Below the pieces are notes generated by a model, which saw only the letters and a list, made by a program, of their open reading frames with translations, ran no database searches and was not told where the DNA came from. Shown piece by piece: positions 1 through 4,616 of a DNA stretch of 9,497 nucleotides. Position 1 is the first letter of the stretch. Each line of letters begins with the position of its first letter. Made by a program: the position numbers and the translations under genes. The stretch is from Chloroflexota bacterium (GTDB lineage: Bacteria; Chloroflexota; Dehalococcoidia; SM23-28-2; RBG-16-64-32), in the NCBI GenBank assembly GCA_022563285.1, contig JADFNQ010000039.1:1-9497 (forward strand). Reading direction: 5' to 3'.

Positions 1-737
1 TCGACGGTGAGGTGGGGGTAGCTCTCCATCAGGTTGCGGTTCACGAAGGAGCCCGGGTCGCCCTCATCGGCGTTGCAGATCATGTACTTTGGCGTGACCT
101 CGGCCCCGCGCAGGAAGTCCCACTTGCGGCCGGTGGGGAAGGCGGCGCCGCCGCGCCCCCACAGGCCGGACTCCAGCACCTCGCTGATCACCTGCTCGTC
201 GCTCATCGCCAGCGCCTTGGCGAGCCCCTCGTAGCCGCCACGGGCGATGTAGTGGTCGATCTCATCGGGATCGGTGACGCCGCAGTTCGCCATGAGCCGC
301 CGCTCCTGGCCCGCGAAGAACTCCAGCGACCCCAGCGACGGCAGGCCGTCCAGCGGCTCGTCCGCGAGGACGGCGAGCGCAAGTTCAGGGACGACGCCGT
401 CGGCTGCCACCGCCCCCTCGATGAGTTGGGGCACCTTGTCAGCCGTAACCTTGCCGTACAGGACCCCCGGCCGGCCGGGCCGGACGACCTCCACGATCGG
501 CTCGATGTAGCACAGCCCCCAGCAGCCGGTAACCATCACCTCCGCCTCCAGGGCCTGCCCTGAGCCTGTCGAAGGGCCGCGGGCGGCCAGCTCCACGCGC
601 ACGGCGTCCAGCGTCTCACGGGCGCCGACGGCGCGGGAGCAGGTGGTGACGCCGACCTTGATGAGCGGGCGCTCCGGCTCCGCTAAGGGCCGCCAGGCCG
701 CCTGGGCTTTCTCCTTGAGCTCCTCGTACGTAGCCAT
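1..737 (-). CDS. nuoF: NuoF/HoxF/FdsB-like NADH- and FMN-binding subunit (partial, 3' end outside window)
   Basis: The first 245 residues of a flavoprotein that passes electrons between NAD(H) and iron-sulfur clusters, as in complex I, soluble NAD-dependent formate dehydrogenase or bidirectional hydrogenase. Residues about 25-110 form a thioredoxin-like ferredoxin domain with Cys33 and the GCWGLC segment (Cys72, Cys76). The flavoprotein domain follows: the Gly-rich NADH loop GRGGAAFPTGRKW at 194-206 and the FMN-loop motif NADEGDPGSF at 222-231. The fused N-terminal domain and the GDPGSF spelling resemble hydrogenase or formate-dehydrogenase versions more than E. coli NuoF, so the exact complex is open. 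The ATG at 735-737 starts MATYEELKEKAQ; no strong Shine-Dalgarno is seen. It lies 67 bp downstream of nuoE, probably in the same transcript. A dispersed palindrome is translated inside it as PSTGSGQ (residues 55-61). The position of the usual second cluster Cys is Gly38. Confidence 0.9.
   Translation of the reverse strand, partial: MATYEELKEKAQAAWRPLAEPERPLIKVGVTTCSRAVGARETLDAVRVELAARGPSTGSGQALEAEVMVTGCWGLCYIEPIVEVVRPGRPGVLYGKVTADKVPQLIEGAVAADGVVPELALAVLADEPLDGLPSLGSLEFFAGQERRLMANCGVTDPDEIDHYIARGGYEGLAKALAMSDEQVISEVLESGLWGRGGAAFPTGRKWDFLRGAEVTPKYMICNADEGDPGSFVNRNLMESYPHLTV
558..576. repeat. Short dispersed palindrome inside the nuoF-like frame
   Basis: The 19 bp CCCTGAGCCTGTCGAAGGG can fold through CCCT/AGGG and GA/TC pairs. 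On the minus strand it reads CCTTCGACAGGCTCAGGG, which I recognise from memory as a very common interspersed repeat in many environmental GC-rich genomes. It is read in frame as PSTGSGQ and adds a small Gly/Ser loop before the second half of the ferredoxin domain. Its copy number in this genome cannot be judged from the window. Confidence 0.6.
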
Positions 738-753
738 ATCGTCCGTCTCTTCT

Positions 754-809
754 CGTAGCTGCAGGGCTTTAGCCCTGCAAAATGGCAGACCTGAAGGTCT
801 GCAGCTACG
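754..809. repeat. Nested triple palindrome between nuoE and nuoF (REP/BIME-like)
   Basis: Two perfect 7-bp stems with 4-nt loops lie side by side: GCAGGGC (761-767) pairs with GCCCTGC (772-778) around TTTA, and GCAGACC (785-791) pairs with GGTCTGC (796-802) around TGAA. They are enclosed by perfect 11-bp inverted arms, CGTAGCTGCAG (754-764) and CTGCAGCTACG (799-809). The unit could form either two hairpins or one long cruciform. It fills most of the nuoE-nuoF gap and reaches into nuoE, whose TAG stop (805-807) lies in the right arm. Neither strand has the T-run of an intrinsic terminator. It is probably a mobile palindromic repeat; an effect on the stability or relative expression of the two messages is possible but unproven. 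Confidence 0.75.
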
Positions 810-1431
810 CTTCGCCGCCTCCCTCCCGTTCGTCGACCGAGCGCTTGGAGGGCTGCGTCTCCTCAGCCTCCTCGCCGGCAGCCGGGCCGGGCTCACGCGC
901 CTCTTCGCCCTTGAGCTCGCGGGCGAGCTTGATCGTATCGCTGACGGAGAGAGGGCCGATGTACCTGCCCTCCAGCCGCACCAGCGGCGCCAGGTGGCAG
1001 GTGCCGTCGCACTGCACGAGGCGGAGGCCTAAGGCGCCGTCCTCCGTCTTCTCGCCCATCTGGCAGCCCAGGATGCTCTCCAGTACCCGCCGGATGTTCA
1101 TCGAGCTCTTGAACAGACAGGCGGGCCCGCTGCACCACTCGACCGTCGTCTGGGCGGGCGGGACGGTGCGGATCTCGGAGTAGAAGTCGAGGGCGCCGTA
1201 GAGCATCGCCGGAGTGGTGCGGAACTTGGCCGCGAGGACAGGGATCGCCTCGCCGGGCACATAGCCGCAGGCCTGCTGGACACGGTGGAATGCAGTCAGG
1301 AGATCGGCGTTGTCGGGCGAGAGGTCAGCGATGAGCTCTCCCACCTTCGCCAGCAGATCGGCGTCCCCCGCAACGGGCCCAACGGCGGTGTAGCGGGAGG
1401 GGTGCGACGGTCCGGCGGTGATCTTGGTCAT
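805..1431 (-). CDS. nuoE: NuoE-like [2Fe-2S] subunit (24 kDa family)
   Basis: A 208-residue thioredoxin-like ferredoxin, the partner of the NuoF flavoprotein. It relays electrons in NADH dehydrogenase, NAD-dependent formate dehydrogenase or NAD(P)-linked hydrogenase modules. The N-terminal helical part (about 25-90) includes AFHRVQQACGYVP and a segment like the family's GVATFYSxF, here GALDFYSEI. The four cluster ligands are intact: Cys100 and Cys105 in WCSGPACL, then Cys141 and Cys145 in QCDGTCHLAP, giving CxxxxC and CxxxC. After about residue 175 comes an acidic, low-complexity tail that is longer than usual and is ended by a TAG inside the palindromic repeat, so part of the tail may have been gained with the repeat. 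The ATG is preceded directly by AGGAC, too close for an ideal Shine-Dalgarno; a leader of about 60 nt is predicted from the upstream promoter. It is the first gene of a likely nuoE-nuoF transcript. Confidence 0.93.
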   Translation of the reverse strand: MTKITAGPSHPSRYTAVGPVAGDADLLAKVGELIADLSPDNADLLTAFHRVQQACGYVPGEAIPVLAAKFRTTPAMLYGALDFYSEIRTVPPAQTTVEWCSGPACLFKSSMNIRRVLESILGCQMGEKTEDGALGLRLVQCDGTCHLAPLVRLEGRYIGPLSVSDTIKLARELKGEEAREPGPAAGEEAEETQPSKRSVDEREGGGEA

Positions 1432-1480
1432 GTCCTGGCCGCGGTTCCCAGCGACTCCAGCCTAGGTGGGGATCAGACTT

Positions 1481-1496
1481 TGTGGCAGACTTCACA
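1481..1496. promoter_or_regulatory. CRP/FNR-family-like operator at the nuoE start site
   Basis: TGTGG-N6-TCACA differs by one base from the TGTGA-N6-TCACA consensus bound by CRP-family regulators. It overlaps the predicted transcription start of nuoE, immediately downstream of the -10 box, a position more typical of repression than activation. Redox or carbon control would suit an electron-input subunit, but a single near-match can arise by chance. Confidence 0.3.
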
Positions 1497-1498
1497 CA

Positions 1499-1527
1499 AT
1501 CATACACGGGCGCGATGACGCGGGCAA
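1499..1527 (-). promoter_or_regulatory. Sigma70-like promoter for nuoE
   Basis: On the minus strand TTGCCC (-35, plus-strand positions 1522-1527) is followed after exactly 17 bp by TATGAT (-10, 1499-1504, five of six consensus bases). The predicted start is near 1492, about 60 nt before the nuoE ATG. The same -35 spelling and spacing recur upstream of ftsY. Confidence 0.55.
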
Positions 1528-1625
1528 GGCCGGAGCGACGCTACAGGCAGCCGCCTCAACAGACGTGAAGCGGGAGCTATCCGGCACTGCGATAGCCCTA
1601 GCGGTGGCCTCTAGGGTCAAATAAC

Positions 1626-2087
1626 CTATATGTCCTTGCTAAGCTCCCTCTCGACCACCAGTTCCGGCATTCGCAGCAGCCTCCAGGTGACTCGACCTGC
1701 CTCTATTGCCTCACGCACCTGTCTCTGGTAAGGCGTAAGTGTCGCTGCTCCAGTCTTTACCTCGACAAAGGCGATGCCTTTTATCTGTTGTTCTGAGAGG
1801 CCATCGAAGACGACGTAGTCCACTGGACTGCCCAAAAAGCGGGCGTCGGCTGGCTCATACCCGAAGTCTGGAACTAGCGGGGCGAACCGTTCTCCAATTT
1901 GTCCCTTAATAGTTGCGCTACTCCTTCTTAACGTTTCTTGGACAATTTGTTCTCTGTGCTCAGCTATCCATGCTTCAAGTCGAAGCTCGACCTGAGCGTC
2001 GAAGCGAGCTTTTAGGAAAGGGTAAAGTAGCAGAGTCGCGAGCAAGAACCCGGAGACCAACCCCAAAGCAATGAGGAGGAACTCCAT
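1626..2087 (-). CDS. Membrane-anchored predicted endonuclease related to Holliday junction resolvase (COG4741 type)
   Basis: A 153-residue protein with one N-terminal hydrophobic segment (residues 2-25), a short charged helix (28-58) and a PD-(D/E)xK-type nuclease fold. Likely active-site elements are GQIGERF (62-68, Glu66), the Asp in GSPVDYVVFDGLS (Asp90) and FVEVKTG (Glu109, Lys111). The conserved-looking stretch RFLGSPVDYVVFDGLSEQ and the ending AGRVTWRLLR match my memory of the predicted secreted or membrane endonuclease family COG4741; its substrate is not established. The start is well supported: AAGGAGG lies 7 nt upstream of the ATG. The gene stands alone, with no recognisable partner next to it. 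Its base composition is far lower in GC than the neighbours (one 60-base line, 1921-1980, is about 42 percent GC), which suggests recent acquisition. Confidence 0.75.
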   Translation of the reverse strand: MEFLLIALGLVSGFLLATLLLYPFLKARFDAQVELRLEAWIAEHREQIVQETLRRSSATIKGQIGERFAPLVPDFGYEPADARFLGSPVDYVVFDGLSEQQIKGIAFVEVKTGAATLTPYQRQVREAIEAGRVTWRLLRMPELVVERELSKDI

Positions 2088-2094
2088 CTCTATG

Positions 2095-2101
2095 CCTCCT
2101 T
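2095..2101 (-). promoter_or_regulatory. Strong ribosome binding site of the COG4741-type gene
   Basis: AAGGAGG on the minus strand, 7 nt before the ATG at 2085-2087. It is the best Shine-Dalgarno in the window and fixes this start. Several neighbouring genes have none, which adds to the foreign look of this gene. Confidence 0.75.
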
Positions 2102-2172
2102 AACTAAATGGAGCAAGTGTCCCTAGTCACCAGGCGGTCAGCGTCTTGATAGCTTATCACCATCCAACGCAA

Positions 2173-2194
2173 GCCGCCGGCTTTAGTCGGCGGT
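2173..2194. repeat. Short palindrome with TTTA loop
   Basis: CCGCCG (2174-2179) pairs with CGGCGG (2188-2193). As plus-strand RNA the stem grows inward by G-U and C-G pairs to a TTTA loop (2182-2185) and outward by one G-U pair. Loop and flanks (GCTTTAG) match the palindrome at 761-778, so the two may belong to one dispersed family. It lies downstream of the 68-residue ORF and upstream of the COG4741-type gene. No T-run follows on either strand, so it is not called a terminator. Confidence 0.45.
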
Positions 2195-2209
2195 GCATCT
2201 TACACCCCC

Positions 2210-2416
2210 CTAGCGCAGCGCGAAATCGCTAAGGGGGAAGCGGCGCACGCGGTCGGCCGCGCTCTCCGAGATGAACACTAACTCGCCCTCGGCGTCGTAG
2301 GCTAACCCGCGGCCGAAGCTGAAACGCCACTCGGCTTCGGGGCCGGCTGCCGTGTCGTAGACCAGCGGGAAGAAGGCGCTGGAGGCCACAGAGCCCAGGT
2401 CGCCCGGGCGCTCCAT
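2210..2416 (-). CDS. Small ORF after ftsY, resembling one NHL-type beta-propeller blade
   Basis: A 68-residue ORF beginning 16 bp after the ftsY stop. I do not recognise the protein. Its codons are strongly GC-ending, like the surrounding genes, so it looks like genuine coding sequence. The segment GLAYDAEGELVFISESAADR (37-56), followed by VRRF, resembles one blade of an NHL or SMP-30 type propeller, in which a Gly-leu-aromatic-Asp start and an acidic, Arg-rich end are typical. A propeller needs several blades, so this may be the tail of a larger lost gene or a small unrelated protein. A TAG two codons before the ATG rules out a longer form. The Gly-rich CCGGGG just before the ATG is a poor ribosome binding site; coupling to ftsY translation is possible. 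Confidence 0.4.
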   Translation of the reverse strand: MERPGDLGSVASSAFFPLVYDTAAGPEAEWRFSFGRGLAYDAEGELVFISESAADRVRRFPLSDFALR

Positions 2417-2432
2417 CCCCGGCTAATCCCGG

Positions 2433-3500
2433 CTAGGCGAACAGGGCGTCCACGAACCGCTTCGGCTCGAACGACGCGAGGTCGCCCGCCTTCTCGCCCG
2501 TGCCCACGAAGCGGACCGGCAGCCGGAGCTGATCGCACACCGCGAAGATGACGCCCCCTTTGGCCGTGCCGTCCAGCTTCGCCAGCAGGATGCCGGTCAC
2601 GCCCACCGTCTCGGTGAAATACTTTGCCTGGTGCAAAGCGTTCTGCCCGCTCGTCGCATCCAGCACCAGCAGCACCTCGTGCGGCGCCGTCTCGTCCTTG
2701 CGCTGGATGATCCGGTTGATCTTGCGCAGCTCCTCCATTAGGTTCGCCTTCGTGTGTAGCCGCCCCGCCGTGTCGATCATGACCACGTCCGCGCCGCGAC
2801 TCTCCGCCGCGTTCAGCGCGTCGAACACCACCGCACCCGGGTCGGACCCCTCCTTGTGAGCGATGACGTCCGCGCCGACGAGCTCTCCCCACTGCTTGAG
2901 CTGGTCGATCGCCGCCGCCCGGAAGGTGTCGCCGGCGGCCAGGATCACCTTTCGCCCCTCTTGCCTGTAGGCATGGGCCATCTTGGCGATGCCCGTCGTC
3001 TTGCCCGTGCCATTCACCCCGACAACCAGCACGATGCCAGGCTTCGGACCTCCGTCTCCGCTTATGGTTCGAGGAGCCTCCGGGTGAGCGGCTGATGGGC
3101 CCCACAGCTTCCCCAGGTGGTAGTCCACCGACAGTACGGAGACCAGCTCCTCCCTCAACACCTCCTGCGCCCGCTCCGGGTCGCGGATCCCCTCGTCTTC
3201 TACCCGCTCCCGGAGGATCTCCAGCACCTTCACCGTCGTCTCCACACCCGTGTCCGCGGCGATCAGCGTCTCCTCCAGCTCGTCCCACAGCTCGTCGTCC
3301 AGGCCGCGGCGGAACATCCCGCCGATGCGGGAGAACCAGGTGCGCCGCGTGCGTTCGACGGCGTGCTCGACGGACTTCGGCGCCTCGGCTTCGGCCTCGG
3401 CCTCTACGACCGCCTCGACCTGCTCAGGGGCTTCGACGGCTTCAGCGCCCTCGGCGGGCTCCGGGGCCGCCTCTTTCTTGCGACGGAAGAATCGCGCCAT
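2433..3500 (-). CDS. ftsY: Signal recognition particle receptor FtsY
   Basis: A GTPase that docks SRP-ribosome complexes at the cytoplasmic membrane for co-translational insertion of membrane proteins. From the chosen start it has 355 residues. There is a basic MARFFRRKK N-terminus and an acidic Glu/Ala-rich A region (10-42), then the helical N domain (about 45-128) and the G domain. Motifs seen are G1 GVNGTGKTT (161-169), G2 DTFRAAA (191-197), G3 DTAGR (243-247), G4 AKLDGTAKGG (307-316) and GTGEK (333-337). G4 has Ala where TKLD is usual. A linker rich in Pro, Gly and Ser (about 131-153) between N and G domains looks longer than normal. The ATG at 3498-3500 is preferred over one 29 codons upstream, because the extra sequence is Pro-rich and the promoter lies inside it. 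No Shine-Dalgarno is visible. It belongs to the rnc-smc-ftsY neighbourhood but is separated from smc by an opposite-strand pseudogene. Confidence 0.95.
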   Translation of the reverse strand: MARFFRRKKEAAPEPAEGAEAVEAPEQVEAVVEAEAEAEAPKSVEHAVERTRRTWFSRIGGMFRRGLDDELWDELEETLIAADTGVETTVKVLEILRERVEDEGIRDPERAQEVLREELVSVLSVDYHLGKLWGPSAAHPEAPRTISGDGGPKPGIVLVVGVNGTGKTTGIAKMAHAYRQEGRKVILAAGDTFRAAAIDQLKQWGELVGADVIAHKEGSDPGAVVFDALNAAESRGADVVMIDTAGRLHTKANLMEELRKINRIIQRKDETAPHEVLLVLDATSGQNALHQAKYFTETVGVTGILLAKLDGTAKGGVIFAVCDQLRLPVRFVGTGEKAGDLASFEPKRFVDALFA

Positions 3501-3509
3501 ACGGCTTGG

Positions 3510-3538
3510 ATGATAGGGGGCGGAGGGTAGAGGGGCAA
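3510..3538 (-). promoter_or_regulatory. Sigma70-like promoter for ftsY, probably giving a leaderless mRNA
   Basis: On the minus strand TTGCCC (-35, 3533-3538) is followed after 17 bp by TATCAT (-10, 3510-3515, five of six consensus bases). The -10 box ends only 9 bases before the ftsY ATG, so the predicted start is within a few bases of it. Lack of a Shine-Dalgarno there agrees with leaderless translation. The design matches the nuoE promoter, also TTGCCC-N17-TATNAT. Confidence 0.5.
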
Positions 3539-3569
3539 GCGGGGGCTGATGTGGCCTCGGTGGCGCTCT

Positions 3570-3600
3570 TGTGGGGGAAAACCCCACACATAACTAGTTA
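3570..3600. repeat. Hairpin plus palindrome between the ftsY and binding-protein promoters
   Basis: TGTGGGG (3570-3576) and CCCCACA (3582-3588) form a perfect 7-bp stem around GAAAA. Two bases later TAACTAGTTA (3591-3600) is a perfect 10-bp palindrome ending 10 bp before the plus-strand -35 box. There is no T-run on either strand, so an intrinsic terminator is unlikely. The palindrome could be an operator for the divergent promoters; that is inference from position only. Confidence 0.45.
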
Positions 3601-3610
3601 CTTTGCCTGA

Positions 3611-3640
3611 TTGACGGAGCGGCTGTGGGGCTGGTATATG
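3611..3640 (+). promoter_or_regulatory. Extended -10 promoter for the binding-protein gene
   Basis: TTGACG (-35, 3611-3616) is followed after 18 bp by TATATG (-10, 3635-3640), preceded by TGG, which gives an extended -10 element. The predicted start near 3647 leaves a 30-nt leader containing AGGGGG (3665-3670), 6 nt before the ATG at 3677. The expression signals of this otherwise degenerate gene look intact. Confidence 0.6.
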
Positions 3641-3676
3641 GGGTCAGGCGGGCTTAATGCACGTAGGGGGTGCGGT

Positions 3677-4531
3677 ATGGCTACCCAAAGACGTAACAAA
3701 CGAGCGCTCCTCAAGCCACTGGCGCTGTTGGGCCTCGTAGCAGCGCTGCTGTTCGTGTTTGCTGGGCAAGAGGCGATGGCGCAGGACTCCACTGTCGTTG
3801 TGCCCCGCAGGCAACCTATCCAGATAGCGGTGGTGGTCGACCTGCCCGGTGGCGAGGGCCCCCTGGAACTTATTGGCCAGGGCGCCGTCAACGCTGTCCA
3901 GATGGCCATCGAGGATCATGGTGATATCCAAGGCTTCAGCGTCCAACAGAACAACTTCGACGGTGAGTGCGACTCCACCGCAGGCGAGGCAGCCGCCAAA
4001 GCCGTGGTCCGCAATCCCAAGAACGTGGGCGTCATCGGCCACCTGTGCTCCGGCAGCTATAGGGGCGGCCTGCCCATCTACGAGAGCGCGGGGGTAGTCA
4101 CTATCTCAGGCTCCGCCACCGCACCGACATCGTTCCTGTCGCCTTTGGGTCCGACCGTCTTTAACCGCACCGTGATTGCGGAGGTGTTTCCCCCCGGACC
4201 GGACCCGGTCTTCGACGAGTGGATGGGTACCGTCGAGACCCTGCCCACCGTCATAACCTGGCAGGCCGACTACCAACTCCGCTTCCCCGGCGAGCTGCCA
4301 GAATTTGCCGAGTTCTTGCCGTTCTTCTACGACGCCACCCGCTTGCTCCTCACCCGTATCGACGAGGTGGCTAGCATGCATCGTGGCGGCAACCTAGTCA
4401 TCGACCGGGATTAGCTGGCCGACGCCGTGCGCGACACCGAAGACTTCTTGGGCGTCACCTGCTTCATCACCCTCGACGAGTTCGGCAGCCGCATCAGCGA
4501 CCTCGACCAGCTGACCCCGTGCTCCGACTAG
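3677..4531 (+). pseudogene. Degenerate branched-chain amino acid (LivJ-like) ABC transporter substrate-binding protein
   Basis: A secreted periplasmic-binding-protein-fold component that would deliver a small solute, typically an amino acid or amide, to an ABC transporter. The start (ATG at 3677) has a good ribosome binding site. A signal peptide follows: basic residues 2-9, hydrophobic core 11-30, likely cleavage after AMA (residue 35). The N-terminal lobe is well preserved: IQIAVVVDLPGG, the Cys98/Cys124 pair as in LivJ, VIGHLCSGSYRG and VVTISGSATAPT. After FNRTVIAE (about 169) it jumps to PPGPDPVFDEW and PFFYDATRLLL, which belong near the C-terminus, so about 130-150 residues of the second lobe appear lost without a frame change. 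An in-frame TAG at 4412-4414 then interrupts family-like sequence that continues 38 codons (LADAVRDTEDF, ITLDEFGSRI) to a second TAG at 4529-4531. The ORF before the first stop is 245 residues; intact relatives have about 380-420. No permease or ATPase gene is nearby. A sequencing or assembly error could imitate both lesions. Confidence 0.75.
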
Positions 4532-4616
4532 GCTGTCGCATGCAGGCGAGGAGGGTCGGGCTTGTGTCTGGCCCTGCTTCTGCTCGTAGCCGGCGACGAA
4601 CCGGCGAACCGCGGGC

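Noticed and set aside
12..563. A 183-codon plus-strand open frame opposite the NuoF-like gene
   Set aside because: The minus strand encodes clear NADH- and FMN-binding motifs; the plus frame is low-complexity shadow sequence.
1596..1616. CCCTAG/CTAGGG inverted repeat after the COG4741-type gene, considered as a terminator
   Set aside because: The stem is only 6 bp with a 9-nt loop, and no T-run follows on either strand.
2415..2434. Direct repeat CCCGGCTA twice at the ftsY stop, considered as a target-site duplication
   Set aside because: The copies are only 10 bp apart, with no element between them; most likely local slippage.
3501..3587. A 29-codon upstream extension of ftsY starting at 3587
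   Set aside because: It is Pro-rich, unlike FtsY, and contains the predicted promoter; MARFFRRKK at 3500 is a natural FtsY start.
3611..3676. An earlier ATG for the binding protein at 3611
   Set aside because: It would place the start codon in the -35 box, while 3677 has a ribosome binding site and begins a normal signal peptide.
4412..4414. Amber codon read as pyrrolysine or another recoded residue
   Set aside because: Binding proteins of this family have no known recoding, and the gene also has a central deletion, so decay or sequence error is simpler.
4586..4612. GC-rich GCCGG/CCGGC inverted repeat at the 3' end of smc, considered as a terminator
   Set aside because: A 5-bp stem without a T-run is expected by chance in such GC-rich sequence.
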